A stretch of DNA of 64,000 nucleotides from CALBPI01 sp038524795 (GCA_038524795.1 JBCBIJ010000005.1:186001-250000), one strand, 5' to 3'. Counted from the stretch's first letter, positions 8,807-19,432 are shown. The notes: generated by a model from the sequence alone, not told the origin. Numbers and translations are program-made.

Positions 8807-9880
8807 GTGGCGTTGCTCCAGAACAACAAGAAAACCGGCACGACCTGGCTCAGCATCACCGCGATGCTGTTTCTGCTCAGTGGTGCTACGGCACAAGCGC
8901 AGCAAGGTCGAAACTACATCGCTATCGTGGGTTCGTCGACCGTATACCCTTTTTCGACAGTGGTTGCGGAACGGTTTGGTCGCGGGCAGGCGTTTCGCAC
9001 GCCGAAGGTCGAAGCGACCGGTTCCGGCGGTGGCTTGAAAGCATTTTGCGCCGGGGTTGGCGCGCGGTTTCCTGACATTGCAAATGCCTCGCGCCGCATC
9101 AAGGCGTCGGAACTCGCGTTGTGCCAGGACAATGGTGTGGACGCGGTACTCGAGGTCAAGGTGGGCTACGACGGCATCGTGCTGGCCAATGCCGCCGGCG
9201 CGGCGCGCGTGGCATTGACGCGCACGCAGCTCTGGTTGGCGCTGGCCAAGAACGTACCGGCTGCCGATGGCAGTGAGCGGCTCATCGCGAATCCATACCG
9301 TCGCTGGATCGATGTCGACCCCTCGTTGCCGGATGCCGAGATTGAGGTGCTGGGTCCGCCGCCCACCTCGGGCACGCGCGACGCGTTTGTTGAGCTTGCG
9401 ATGACGGGCGGCTGCCAGGGCATCGACTGGATTCGTGCGCTGCAGGCAAGCAATGCGCCGCGGTTTCGTGCGATCTGCCAGGCTGTTCGCGAAGACGGTC
9501 ATTTCGTCGAGACGGGTGAGAACGACAACCTCGTAGTTCAGAAGCTGCGCGCAAATCCGACGGCCCTTGGCATCCTCGGCTTCAGTTTCGTTGACCAAAA
9601 CACCGATAAGGTGCAAGGCTCAGTGATCGACGGCTTTGAGCCCACGTTCGAGAACATCGCGTCGGGGCGTTACGCTGTGTCGCGTTCACTCTACTTCTAC
9701 GTCAAGCGCGCACACATTGGCGTCATCCCCGGGCTGGACGAATTCGTCGCCGAGTTTACGAGCGAGCGCGCCTGGGGGCGCGACGGCTACCTGGCTGCAC
9801 GCGGCCTGATCCCGATGCCGATCGCCGAGCGTGCGGAGTACCTCGCAAGCGTTCTCGCACTGAGCCCCGTATACCTGTGA
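8807..9880 (+). CDS. pstS: Phosphate ABC transporter, periplasmic substrate-binding protein PstS
   Basis: PstS is the periplasmic phosphate receptor of the high-affinity Pst transporter. Residues 1-31 form a signal peptide with probable cleavage AQA|QQ. The mature N-terminus has the family phosphate-binding strand IAIVGSSTVYPF; further ligand-region motifs are EATGSGGG and PPTSGTRDAF. The 357 aa belong to the longer PstS type seen in pseudomonads and relatives rather than the E. coli type. Start: an in-frame stop lies at 8789-8791 and the first start codon after it is GTG at 8807, so this is the only sensible choice. It heads the pstSCAB operon, 10 bases before pstC. Confidence 0.92.
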   Translation: MALLQNNKKTGTTWLSITAMLFLLSGATAQAQQGRNYIAIVGSSTVYPFSTVVAERFGRGQAFRTPKVEATGSGGGLKAFCAGVGARFPDIANASRRIKASELALCQDNGVDAVLEVKVGYDGIVLANAAGAARVALTRTQLWLALAKNVPAADGSERLIANPYRRWIDVDPSLPDAEIEVLGPPPTSGTRDAFVELAMTGGCQGIDWIRALQASNAPRFRAICQAVREDGHFVETGENDNLVVQKLRANPTALGILGFSFVDQNTDKVQGSVIDGFEPTFENIASGRYAVSRSLYFYVKRAHIGVIPGLDEFVAEFTSERAWGRDGYLAARGLIPMPIAERAEYLASVLALSPVYL

Positions 9881-9890
9881 GCGCGATTGC

Positions 9891-11273
9891 ATGATCGCGA
9901 TGCAACCCGGGACGTTGCTGCTACTTGGCGCGTTCGCTGCCTTCTCCGTCTTCTTCCTGGGACGACGGCGCGCGCTGTTACTGGGCGGGTCGCCACGAGG
10001 CCTCAAATCGCTGCCTGCCTATCACGGCGCCTACGCGGCGCTGTGGTTGTTGGTGCCACTCGTGTTGGCCCTTCTGCTCTGGTGGTCCTTCGCGGGGCGT
10101 CTCGTTGAGCTCGGCATGCTGCAGCGAATTCCTGATGCGGTTATCACGGACACCGCCGGAAACGCAGGACTTGTGCTCGACGAAATCAAGAACATCGCAA
10201 ACGGGGCGATCCAGGTCGAAGATGAGGTACTCAACGCGCTGGCGCGCGACTACCGGGCCTTGCAGGTTGAGTCGCGACGCAGACTGACGCTCGCGGCGCT
10301 TGCGCTCGCCTTTGCGGGCGCGGCGTTCGGGTTGATGCGCATTCGCCCGGGTTTCGGTGCACGACAACGAGTCGAGCGGTTCATCCGTACTTTATTGTTC
10401 CTGGCTTCGAGCGTTGCTGTGCTCACCACCATCGGCATCGTCGCCACGATGTTGCTTGAGACGATTCGGTTCTTCGGGCAGGTGCCCGCAAGCGAGTTTC
10501 TGTTCGGGCTTGAGTGGAGCCCACAGACTGCGATTCGCAACGACCAGGTGGCGGCTGCCGGGAGTTTTGGGGCTGTGCCGCTGCTGGCGGGTACGCTGCT
10601 CGTGGCAGCGCTCGCGATGGCCATCGCTGTGCCCGTCGGCCTCATGACGGCCATCTATCTGACGCAGTACGCGGGACGCGGATTACGCGCGGCCGTTAAG
10701 CCATTGCTCGAGGTACTGGCCGGGATTCCCACCGTGGTTTACGGATTCTTCGCGGCGCTTACTGTGGCGCCTATGATTCGCAGGCTAGGCGAAGGCCTGG
10801 GCCTGAACGTGGCTTCCGAATCGGCGCTCGCGGCGGGACTCGTTGTCGGCATCATGGTGATTCCCCAGATCTCGTCACTCTCGGACGATGCCTTGACTGC
10901 TGTGCCACGCCCGTTGCGGGACGGCGCACTGGCCTTGGGCGCGACGCGTTCAGAGGCCATTCGCAATGTGCTGTTGCCCGCCGCAATGCCTGGCATCGTC
11001 GGTGGCATCTTACTCGCGCTGTCACGCGCGATCGGTGAGACGATGATCGTGGTGATGGCTGCGGGGTTGGCCGCGAATCTCACAGCAAACCCGTTTGAGG
11101 CCGTTACCACGATGACGGTCCAGGTGGTGTCGCTGCTCACGGGCGACCAGGAACTCACGAGCGCGCGGACGTTGGCCGCATTTGCGTTGGGCTTGTTCCT
11201 GTTCATGATCACGCTCGCGCTGAATGCGTTCGGGCAGCGCGTCGTACGCCAGCAACAGGTTCGCGAGCGCTAA
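9891..11273 (+). CDS. pstC: Phosphate ABC transporter permease PstC
   Basis: PstC is one of the two membrane channel subunits of the Pst transporter. The C-terminal 250 residues are the binding-protein-dependent permease domain, with the cytoplasmic EAA-type loop DGALALGATRSEAIRNV. At 460 aa it is much longer than E. coli PstC (319). The extra N-terminal part has three hydrophobic segments and a soluble loop of about 60 residues (roughly 75-135), as in the long PstC variants of other gammaproteobacteria. The ATG at 9891 is used; a second ATG at 9900 is possible. It is followed by pstA after 3 bases. Confidence 0.92.
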   Translation: MIAMQPGTLLLLGAFAAFSVFFLGRRRALLLGGSPRGLKSLPAYHGAYAALWLLVPLVLALLLWWSFAGRLVELGMLQRIPDAVITDTAGNAGLVLDEIKNIANGAIQVEDEVLNALARDYRALQVESRRRLTLAALALAFAGAAFGLMRIRPGFGARQRVERFIRTLLFLASSVAVLTTIGIVATMLLETIRFFGQVPASEFLFGLEWSPQTAIRNDQVAAAGSFGAVPLLAGTLLVAALAMAIAVPVGLMTAIYLTQYAGRGLRAAVKPLLEVLAGIPTVVYGFFAALTVAPMIRRLGEGLGLNVASESALAAGLVVGIMVIPQISSLSDDALTAVPRPLRDGALALGATRSEAIRNVLLPAAMPGIVGGILLALSRAIGETMIVVMAAGLAANLTANPFEAVTTMTVQVVSLLTGDQELTSARTLAAFALGLFLFMITLALNAFGQRVVRQQQVRER

Positions 11274-11276
11274 GCC

Positions 11277-12569
11277 ATGGCATCTGTACTCGAAGACGCG
11301 CGCAGTACGGTCGAGGCGAGCCTCCGCCGTCGACACGCGCGCGAGCGCCGGTTCCGCATGCTCGGTCTGGCCGCCGTACTCGTCGGCATGCTGTTCCTGC
11401 TGTTGTTGTTCGTGACGGTGCTGTCACAGGGCATCGGTGCGTTTCGTCAGACCGAGCTCATGCTACCCATGGATGTCACTGCGGCTCAGGTTGACCCGCT
11501 TGGCGACGGGAGTCGCGAATCGCTGGCCGCCGGCAACTACGACGCCGTCGTGCGAGAGGCCATTTGGCGGGTGTTGCCGGGTGCCGCGCGGCGCGCCGAC
11601 CGGGCAGCGCTCGTTGGGCTTGTGAGTGTTGAAGCCAGTTTCCGACTGCGCGATCGTGTCATCGCAGCACCGGAGCTTGTTGGGCAACGTGTGGAACTAT
11701 GGGTGCCCGCCAGCGACGCCGTGGACCTCTACGTACAGGGTCGCGTGAGTCGTGACACGCCCGTGGCTGCTCGTGAGCTCGAGAACAGGCAATTTGATTG
11801 GATCGATGTGCTTGCTGCGGAGGGGCGCGTGGCCCGCGTGTTCAACACAGCGCTCATCAAGAACGGCGATTCCCGCAACCCCGAGCTCGCGGGCGTTCGC
11901 GCCGCGTTCCGTGGCTCCCTGTACATGCTCGCCGTGATTCTGCTACTCGCGTTTCCCGTGGGCGTGGCTGCAGCTGTCTATCTCGAAGAATTTGCGCCGC
12001 GCAACCGCTGGACAGACCTCATCGAGATCAACATCAGCAACCTCGCTGCGGTGCCCTCGATCGTGTTCGGGCTGCTCGGTGTCGTGGTGTTTATCAACTG
12101 GATGGCGCTGCCGCGATCCGCACCGCTCGTGGGTGGCCTTGTGCTTGCGTTGTTGACATTGCCCGTGATCATTATTTCGGCGCGGGCCGCCATCAAGGCT
12201 GTACCCGGGACGCTGCGCGACGCGGCTCTGGCATTAGGCGCCTCGCGTGTGCAAACCGTGTTTGGACATGTGTTGCCGCAGGCGCTGCCCGGCATCATTA
12301 CGGGCACGATCATTGGTGTCGCACGCGCTCTGGGTGAGACCGCGCCTTTGCTCATGATTGGCATGGTCGCGTTTATCGCAGACATCCCCCGAAGCCCGCT
12401 GGACCCTTCAACAGCGCTTCCGGTCCAGGTTTACCAGTGGGCCGAAAGTCCGGCCCCGGCATTTGTTGCACGCACGGCGGCGGCCATCATCGTGCTGCTT
12501 GTCTTTTTGTTCGCGCTGAACTTGCTGGCGGTCATGCTGCGGCGTAAGTTCGAGGGACGTGCCCGATGA
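11277..12569 (+). CDS. pstA: Phosphate ABC transporter permease PstA
   Basis: PstA is the second channel subunit. A first membrane helix (about residues 25-48) is followed by a periplasmic domain of about 150 residues, then the permease domain with five helices and the EAA loop DAALALGASRVQTVFGHVLP. The 430 aa again exceed E. coli PstA (296); the added periplasmic domain matches the lengthening of PstC, suggesting the two domains pair. The 3' end overlaps pstB by 11 bases if pstB starts at its first GTG. Confidence 0.92.
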   Translation: MASVLEDARSTVEASLRRRHARERRFRMLGLAAVLVGMLFLLLLFVTVLSQGIGAFRQTELMLPMDVTAAQVDPLGDGSRESLAAGNYDAVVREAIWRVLPGAARRADRAALVGLVSVEASFRLRDRVIAAPELVGQRVELWVPASDAVDLYVQGRVSRDTPVAARELENRQFDWIDVLAAEGRVARVFNTALIKNGDSRNPELAGVRAAFRGSLYMLAVILLLAFPVGVAAAVYLEEFAPRNRWTDLIEINISNLAAVPSIVFGLLGVVVFINWMALPRSAPLVGGLVLALLTLPVIIISARAAIKAVPGTLRDAALALGASRVQTVFGHVLPQALPGIITGTIIGVARALGETAPLLMIGMVAFIADIPRSPLDPSTALPVQVYQWAESPAPAFVARTAAAIIVLLVFLFALNLLAVMLRRKFEGRAR

Positions 12570-13452
12570 CGGTCGCCGGCACCAAGACTCGCAACCGGAG
12601 ACGACGGTGGCAGCCGTAACGCCCCAGTCAGAAGACCACGACACATCCGGATCGGCGCCTCTGGATACCGAGGTCGTTGGCACGCCGTTTGTCGATGCAC
12701 CGTGCGTCCGTGTGCGTGACGTCAGCGTGAACTACGGCGACAGCTTGGTGCTGCACAACGTCAATCTGGATGTTGCCCGCAATGAAGCGCTCGCGCTTAT
12801 CGGCGCGTCGGGCAGCGGCAAATCGACTTTCCTGAGGTGTCTCAATCGTATGAATGACACGATTGATGACGCCCGCGTTTCTGGTCAGATCCACATTGAC
12901 GGTGACGATATCCATGGGCGAGATATGGATGTTGTCGCGTTGCGCGCTCGCGTGGGTATGGTGTTCCAGAAACCGAACCCGTTCCCCAAGTCGATCTACG
13001 ACAACGTCGCCTACGGCCCGCGTATTCACGGTCTCGCCGGGAACCGTGCAGAGCTCGACGACATCGTGCACCAGTGTCTTGACCGCGTCGGCTTGCTGGC
13101 CGAAGTGAAGGGCCGGCTCGATGCGCGCGGAACGAGTCTTTCCGACGGGCAGCAACAACGCTTGTGCATGGCACGCACGCTGGCCGTGGGGCCCGAGGTC
13201 ATTCTCATGGACGAGCCGTGTTCGGCGCTCGACCCCATTGCCACGGCGCGGATCGAAGACCTCATCGACGCGTTACGCGAGCGTTACGCGATTGTCATCG
13301 TCACGCACTCGATGCAACAGGCGGCGCGCGTGTCCCAGCGCACCGCCTACTTCCACAAGGGCCAGCTCATCGAAGTCGATGAGACGGACCGACTCTTCAC
13401 GAATCCGGGTCACCGGCTGACCGAGGATTACATCACGGGTCGTTTGGGCTGA
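12559..13452 (+). CDS. pstB: Phosphate ABC transporter ATP-binding protein PstB
   Basis: PstB is the ATPase that powers Pst. It shows Walker A GASGSGKST, a Q-loop (MVFQKPNPFPKS, typical of PstB), the signature LSDGQQQR, Walker B VILMDEPCSALDP and the switch His in VTHSMQQA. The signature has Asp at the third position instead of the usual Gly, a tolerated variation. From the GTG at 12559 the protein has 297 aa, about 40 more than E. coli PstB; the extra N-terminal part is polar and low in complexity, so an internal GTG at 12607 is a real alternative start. The gene converges on the arsC-like gene with a 9-base gap. Confidence 0.93.
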   Translation: MPDDGRRHQDSQPETTVAAVTPQSEDHDTSGSAPLDTEVVGTPFVDAPCVRVRDVSVNYGDSLVLHNVNLDVARNEALALIGASGSGKSTFLRCLNRMNDTIDDARVSGQIHIDGDDIHGRDMDVVALRARVGMVFQKPNPFPKSIYDNVAYGPRIHGLAGNRAELDDIVHQCLDRVGLLAEVKGRLDARGTSLSDGQQQRLCMARTLAVGPEVILMDEPCSALDPIATARIEDLIDALRERYAIVIVTHSMQQAARVSQRTAYFHKGQLIEVDETDRLFTNPGHRLTEDYITGRLG

Positions 13453-13461
13453 GGTGATCCC

Positions 13462-13799
13462 TCAGTCGATCAGCGCCACCCAGCGGTCCTCGTTGAAACC
13501 CACCGTGACATTGGTGGCGGTCTCGAGAACAGGGCGTTTGATCAGCGTCGGGTGACCGACCAGCCGCGTCGTCGGATCGCGCTGGATCTCCTCGCGTGTC
13601 GCGTCGTCAAGACTGCGCCAGGTTGTCGAGCGACGATTGATGAGGGCGTCTGCGCCCACCGCTTCAAGCCAGCGCGCGAGCGTTGCAGAGTCGGGCGTCG
13701 ACGCACGGACATCGACAAAGCGGTGCGCCGTGCCGCGCGCATCGAGCCAGCGCCGGGCTTTGCGACAGCTGTCGCAGCTTTTTAATCCGTAGACCGTGA

Positions 13800-13803
<4 letters not shown>
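13462..13803 (-). CDS. ArsC/Spx-family thioredoxin-fold protein (YffB type)
   Basis: This is a 113-aa ArsC-family protein. The N-terminus MITVYGLKSCDSCRKA carries a CxxC (C10/C13) typical of the YffB/Spx branch. The segment LINRRSTTWR and the C-terminal GHPTLIKRPVL are ArsC-family signatures. True arsenate reduction is unlikely: no ars genes are nearby, and YffB relatives are glutathione-linked proteins of unclear substrate that sit beside dapE/dapD. The start overlaps the dapD stop by 4 bases, so the two are translated together. Confidence 0.85.
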
Positions 13804-14624
<821 letters not shown>

Positions 14625-14628
14625 GGCG

Positions 14629-15831
14629 TCAGTCTCCTTGGGTTGATTCGAAGTCGACCACACGCTGGATGGCCTCAAGTGTTTGTTTTGGCGTAGCGAC
14701 TAGTGACAGCCGCACGTAGCCTTCACCCGGGTTGCGCCCATCGACCGTGCGCGCGAGATAGCGACCCGGCACAACGGTGACGCCGGTGCTCGCGTAGAGC
14801 CGTCGTGCCCATTCGGTTTCGTCCCCACCAACGGGTAGCCACACGTAGAACGTCGCGGCGGGTGTGTCGACAGCCCAATGGGTCGCGAGCACAGGTAGTG
14901 CTTGCGCGTACTTGTGATTGTATTGCGCGCGATTGTCGGCGACATGCGCGTCGTCGTTCCAGGCGGCGATACTGGCTGCCTGCACGGCCAACGACATCGA
15001 GCAGCCATGGTAGGTACGGTAGCGTCCGTAGTCGCCGATAAGCGCGGCGTCGCCGGCCACGAATCCCGAACGCATACCGGGCAAATTGGAGCGCTTCGAG
15101 AGGCTGTGGAACACGAGCACCCGCTCGAACGCGTCGTTACCTAAGGCCGCAGCCGCATTGAGCATCGAGACGGGCGCTGTATCGCGGTAGAGCTCGATGT
15201 AGCACTCATCCGTGAGCACGATGAAGTCGTGTCTCTGCGCCAATTCGACCAGGCGCTTCAGATAGTCGAGATCGGCGACCGTCCCACAGGGATTGACGGG
15301 ATTGCAGAGATAGAACAACCGCGCACGGTCCAAACGCTCGGGCGCAATGGCGTCGAGGTCGGGCAGAAAATTATTGCCCGCAGTGACGTTGAGATAGTCC
15401 GGCGCTGCCCCCGCAAGTAAGGCCGCCCCTTCGTAGATTTGATAGAACGGGTTGGGCATCAGTACGGTTTGCCCCGCGCCCGCGTGGCAGAACACCTGCG
15501 CCGCTGCGAACAACGCTTCGCGGGTTCCCGTGACGGGCTGCACCATGTGCCTGGGGTCGACTGTGACGTTGAAGCGACGCGCGAGCCAGTCGGCGCAGGC
15601 GCCTCGCAATTCCTCACTGCCGCGAATGGTCGGGTAGCGCGAGACGCCGACAACGAGGGCATCTCGATACGCGGCAAGCGCGATATCAGGTGGCGTGTGT
15701 CGCGGTTCCCCGATGGACAGGGGGATCGGCGTGACCGACTCGGGGGGTGTGTTGCCGCGGAGCAGCGCGTCCAGCTTTTCGAACGGGTAGGGCGCTAGCG
15801 CGGCCATGCCCGGATTGGAGGGACTCGTCAT
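14629..15831 (-). CDS. dapC: Succinyldiaminopimelate transaminase DapC
   Basis: DapC is a class I/II PLP-dependent aminotransferase that, with this context, is expected to make N-succinyl-L,L-DAP from the DapD product. It shows NPxNPxG (CNPVNPCGTV), the PLP-stacking TDECYIE, and the Schiff-base lysine K246 in SLSKRSNLPGMRSGF, with the C-terminal Arg in GEGYVRLSL. Length 400 aa is normal for the DapC group. The gene overlaps glnD by 4 bases upstream and is followed by dapD, giving the order glnD-dapC-dapD seen in several gammaproteobacteria. Substrate assignment comes from context. Confidence 0.9.
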   Translation of the reverse strand: MTSPSNPGMAALAPYPFEKLDALLRGNTPPESVTPIPLSIGEPRHTPPDIALAAYRDALVVGVSRYPTIRGSEELRGACADWLARRFNVTVDPRHMVQPVTGTREALFAAAQVFCHAGAGQTVLMPNPFYQIYEGAALLAGAAPDYLNVTAGNNFLPDLDAIAPERLDRARLFYLCNPVNPCGTVADLDYLKRLVELAQRHDFIVLTDECYIELYRDTAPVSMLNAAAALGNDAFERVLVFHSLSKRSNLPGMRSGFVAGDAALIGDYGRYRTYHGCSMSLAVQAASIAAWNDDAHVADNRAQYNHKYAQALPVLATHWAVDTPAATFYVWLPVGGDETEWARRLYASTGVTVVPGRYLARTVDGRNPGEGYVRLSLVATPKQTLEAIQRVVDFESTQGD

Positions 15832-18515
15832 ACGCGAATCGTCTGGCTTACGACGAGGCTCTCGTCGACACCCTGCAGCAGCGCCTCGCGCAACGCATCA
15901 CAGTGTGCATCGCTCAGTGGCTCGTCATTCTCGTCGGTCAGGTAGAACACATCTTCGGCGCGCTCACCGATGGTCACAATCTTGGCCATAACGATGTAGA
16001 CCTTGCAGTCGATGAGCGTCTCACCGACGCGCATCAGCAGGCCCGGGTGATCGGCACAGGTCACCTCCATCACGGTGAAGCGACCCGTTGGATCGGGTCG
16101 AAATGTGATGCGCGTGCGGGTATCGAACATGCGCTGACGGCGCGATGCCTTGCGACTGACGCTTGGAATGACGTCTTCGCGGCGCTCGGCAATGGGCAGC
16201 AAGCGCTCATACACATCGTTGAGTTTCTCGTCGTTGATGTCCGCGCCATCAAAGTCCACGACAATATAAGTGTCGAGACTGTAGCCGTTGTTGATCGGCT
16301 CGATGCGTGCGTCGAGCACGGAGAGCCCCAGCTCGTCGAGGCCGGCTGTGACGGCTGCGAACGTGTGATGGGTGTGCGGTGTGTAGAGCATGATCGCAAG
16401 CCCACTGGCATCCGTGCGCGCCACCACATCGAGTTGCGATGTATCGAGCCCTTCGCGCGCGAGCGCGCGCGTGTGCCAGGCGATCTCTTCGGCGTCGTGG
16501 CGCAGGAAATAGTCGCCCGGCAGGGCGCGCCACACCGTTTCCAGCTCGGCCTCGTCTAAGCTTGCACCAATGGTTGCCCGCGCGGCCTCGCGCGTTGTGT
16601 CGATGAGCGCCTGTCGTTCGAGTGGGTTCTCGAGGCCACGCTCGAGCGCCTGTCGAGTGGCCTCGTAGAGATCGCGGAACAGCTTTGACTTCCAGGACGT
16701 CCACATGGCCGGGTTCGTGCCCCGCACGTCGGCCACGGTCAGAAGGTAGAGATGGTCGAGTCGGCGCTTGTCACCCACGAGACTGGCAAAGCGTGCGATG
16801 ACGTCGGGGTCGCTCAAGTCTTTCTTCTGCGCCGTCATCGACAACACAAGGTGGTGTTCAACGAGCCAGGACACCAGTTGCGCGTCCTCTTCGGGCAGGC
16901 CGTGCTCGCGGCAGAACGCCAGCGCGTCGATGGCGCCCAGTTCCGAGTGGTCGCCACCGCGTCCCTTGGCGATGTCGTGAAACAGGCCAGACAGCACGAT
17001 GAGCGCCTGGTCTTCGATGTCCTTCATCACCGCCGTGCAGTGCGGGAACTCCGACTCATGGCGCGGCGATGTGAAGCGGCGCATATTGCTGACGACGAAC
17101 AGCGTATGCTCGTCGACGGTGTAGGCGTGGAATAGGTCGTACTGCATGCGTCCGACGATGCGGCCGAACGCGGGGATGTAGAGACCGAGAACCCCATAAC
17201 GGTTCATGCGGCGCAGCTCGCGCGTTACGCCACTCGGCGCGCGCAGCAGGTCGAGAAACAGGCGGTGGTTGCGCGGGTGTTGGCGAAACTGCTCGTCAAT
17301 GAGGTGCAAGCTGCGACGCACGAGGCCCAGTGTGCGCGCGCTGACACCCCGCAGGTCTGGGTTGGCCTGCATGCATCGGAACAGCTCCAGCAGTGCAGAA
17401 GGGTTACGCGCGAAGACGTCGTCGTGCGCGACCTGCAGGTAACCGTTGTCCGACACGAACTGATGGTCGATGAGAACGGGCTCCGCATCCTGCGGCAGCA
17501 AAATGTCTTCTTCGAAGCGCTGCAGCAGCATTTCGTTGAGTCGCGACAGCTCCATGACCGTGCGGTAGTAGCGCTGCATCATCTGCTCGACACCCAGTGT
17601 GAAGCGCGCGTCCTCGTAGCCCAGCAACTCGGCCAGGGCCTTCTGGTGGTCGAACAGCAGACGGTCCTCGCGCCGGCCGACGAGGGTGTGCAGGCCGTAG
17701 CGCACGGTCCAGAGGAAATGCTGGCACTCGACGAGCCTCTGGTGCTGGCCTTCCGTCAGGAAGCCGTGATCGACGAGTTCACCAAAATTCTCGGCGCCGA
17801 AATGCCGCTTGGCCACCCAGCCGATCATCTGGATGTCACGCAAGCCGCCGGGACTGCCTTTCACGTTGGGTTCCAGGTTGTAACCCGTATCGTCGTAGCG
17901 CCGGTGCCGCGCGATCTGCTCATCCCGCTTGGCGCGGAAGAAGTCCGTCGACGGCCAAATGGACGCCGGCCCCGTCGCCGCGCCCATGGCTTCGAACAGG
18001 GCTTTGGGCCCTTCGAGCAGGCGCGATTCCATGAGCGTGGTGGCCACCGTGACATCGTCAGCCGCCGCTTCGCGACATTGTTCGACCGTGCGCACGCTGT
18101 GACCCACCTCGAGGCCGCTGTCCCAGAGTGCGGTGATGAACTCGGCGGCCGGACCCGTATCGCTGTCGTCGTCTGCGAGCAGCAGCATGACATCGATGTC
18201 GGACCCGGGATGCAGTTCGCCGCGGCCGTAGCCGCCGACGGCAACGAGCGCTATCTCGCTGGCGTTGACGTGGCAGTGCCGCCAGAGGCGGCGCAACAGC
18301 GCGTCAATGAGTCCTGCGTGCGCGGCGACGAGGGCTTCGACGGATTCGGCGGCACGAAACCGCGCCGCAAGCGCTTGCTTGGCCGCCGCAAGCGGTTCCC
18401 GGCAGGCGGATGCGGCAAACGGCTCGAGTCCCTCGAGCGCAGCCTGGAACCCGGCCACAGTGTCATCGCCCTGGGCCTGGGGCCTGCGTTGGCGTGTTTC
18501 GCCGCTGACCAGCAT
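15828..18515 (-). CDS. glnD: Bifunctional [protein-PII] uridylyltransferase / uridylyl-removing enzyme GlnD
   Basis: GlnD senses glutamine and uridylylates or deuridylylates PII, linking nitrogen status to GlnB/GlnK targets. Domains in order: nucleotidyltransferase with GGYGRGEL (94-101) and catalytic acids D106 and D108 in GSDIDVM; a linker; an HD hydrolase domain with FHDIAKGRGGDHS; and two C-terminal ACT domains (about 700-770 and 815-885) that bind glutamine. Length 895 aa matches the family (E. coli 890). It starts 12 bases after map. An alternative downstream start cannot be excluded because the first 20 residues are poorly conserved. Confidence 0.96.
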   Translation of the reverse strand: MLVSGETRQRRPQAQGDDTVAGFQAALEGLEPFAASACREPLAAAKQALAARFRAAESVEALVAAHAGLIDALLRRLWRHCHVNASEIALVAVGGYGRGELHPGSDIDVMLLLADDDSDTGPAAEFITALWDSGLEVGHSVRTVEQCREAAADDVTVATTLMESRLLEGPKALFEAMGAATGPASIWPSTDFFRAKRDEQIARHRRYDDTGYNLEPNVKGSPGGLRDIQMIGWVAKRHFGAENFGELVDHGFLTEGQHQRLVECQHFLWTVRYGLHTLVGRREDRLLFDHQKALAELLGYEDARFTLGVEQMMQRYYRTVMELSRLNEMLLQRFEEDILLPQDAEPVLIDHQFVSDNGYLQVAHDDVFARNPSALLELFRCMQANPDLRGVSARTLGLVRRSLHLIDEQFRQHPRNHRLFLDLLRAPSGVTRELRRMNRYGVLGLYIPAFGRIVGRMQYDLFHAYTVDEHTLFVVSNMRRFTSPRHESEFPHCTAVMKDIEDQALIVLSGLFHDIAKGRGGDHSELGAIDALAFCREHGLPEEDAQLVSWLVEHHLVLSMTAQKKDLSDPDVIARFASLVGDKRRLDHLYLLTVADVRGTNPAMWTSWKSKLFRDLYEATRQALERGLENPLERQALIDTTREAARATIGASLDEAELETVWRALPGDYFLRHDAEEIAWHTRALAREGLDTSQLDVVARTDASGLAIMLYTPHTHHTFAAVTAGLDELGLSVLDARIEPINNGYSLDTYIVVDFDGADINDEKLNDVYERLLPIAERREDVIPSVSRKASRRQRMFDTRTRITFRPDPTGRFTVMEVTCADHPGLLMRVGETLIDCKVYIVMAKIVTIGERAEDVFYLTDENDEPLSDAHCDALREALLQGVDESLVVSQTIRV

Positions 18516-18527
18516 GGACGACCCCCG

Positions 18528-19325
18528 TCAGGCTGCGTTGGCCTGGTCGCGGTCGCTTGCGCCCAGGGTGAGGATCTCAAAGCCCGTTTCAGTGACGAGA
18601 ACCGTGTGTTCCCACTGCGTGGACAGGGAGTGGTCCTTGGTGACCACCGTCCAGCCGTCAGGCAACAGTTTTGGATGGCGCTTGCCGGCATTTACCATGG
18701 GCTCGACCGTGAAGATCATGCCCGGCTCGAGCATGAGGCCCGTGCCCGGCTTGCCGAAATGTACGACTTGCGGGTCTTCGTGGAAGCCCTGACCGATACC
18801 ATGGCCGCAGTATTCGCGGACGACGGAACAGCGGTTGGCCTCCACAAACGTCTGGATGGCGTGGCCAATGTCGCCCAAGTGTTTGCCGGGCGCGATCTGG
18901 TTGATGCCGCGCATCATCGCCTCGTGGCAGATCCTGGACAGGCGCTCGGCCTGCAGCTTGGGCTTGCCGACGAGGAACATGCGGCTCGTATCGCCGTGCC
19001 AACCCTCTTTAATGACGGTGATGTCGATATTCAGCGCATCACCGTTGCGCAGCTTCCGGTCCGAGGGTATGCCGTGGCAGATCACGTGATTCAGCGAGGT
19101 ACAGATCGACTTCGGGAAGGGCACAGGGCCCCCGCCGCGGTAGTTGAGCGGCGCCGGAATCGCGTCCTGCACCTCGGTAATGTAGCGGTGGCAGATGCTG
19201 TTGAGCTCATCTGTCGTGATGCCCGGCTTGACATAATCCGTGATCATATCGAGCACATCGGCCGCCAGACGGCCCGCAATCCGCATCTTATCCTGCTGCT
19301 CGGCGTTCTTGATCGTGACCGGCAT
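18528..19325 (-). CDS. map: Methionine aminopeptidase type I
   Basis: This enzyme removes the initiator methionine from nascent proteins. All pita-bread metal-site regions of type Ia are present: CHGIPSDRKLRNGDALNIDI with the first Asp ligand, DTSRMF with the second Asp, GHGIGQGFHEDP with the His ligand, FTVEPMV with Glu, and the final Glu in TQWEHTVLV. Length 265 aa (E. coli 264). map is divergent from rpsB, as in E. coli; the shared 275-base region is described with rpsB. Confidence 0.96.
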   Translation of the reverse strand: MPVTIKNAEQQDKMRIAGRLAADVLDMITDYVKPGITTDELNSICHRYITEVQDAIPAPLNYRGGGPVPFPKSICTSLNHVICHGIPSDRKLRNGDALNIDITVIKEGWHGDTSRMFLVGKPKLQAERLSRICHEAMMRGINQIAPGKHLGDIGHAIQTFVEANRCSVVREYCGHGIGQGFHEDPQVVHFGKPGTGLMLEPGMIFTVEPMVNAGKRHPKLLPDGWTVVTKDHSLSTQWEHTVLVTETGFEILTLGASDRDQANAA

Positions 19326-19403
19326 GCCTGTTCCTGTTTATCCGCGTTGAAGATTCTGGGCGCGCAACGCCCTGCTGGCGCCGCAGGCAGGCCCGCCTGG
19401 CGC

Positions 19404-19432
19404 TGGTACACGCCCGGGCTCTGTGCTATAAA
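19404..19432 (+). promoter_or_regulatory. Probable promoter of the rpsB-tsf operon
   Basis: A TATAAA -10 element (19427-19432) follows TGTGC, close to an extended -10. It is preceded, 17 bases upstream, by TGGTAC (19404-19409) as a weak -35. It would start transcription near 19439, giving a leader of about 160 bases before rpsB. This is the best -10 in the map-rpsB region. Confidence 0.5.
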
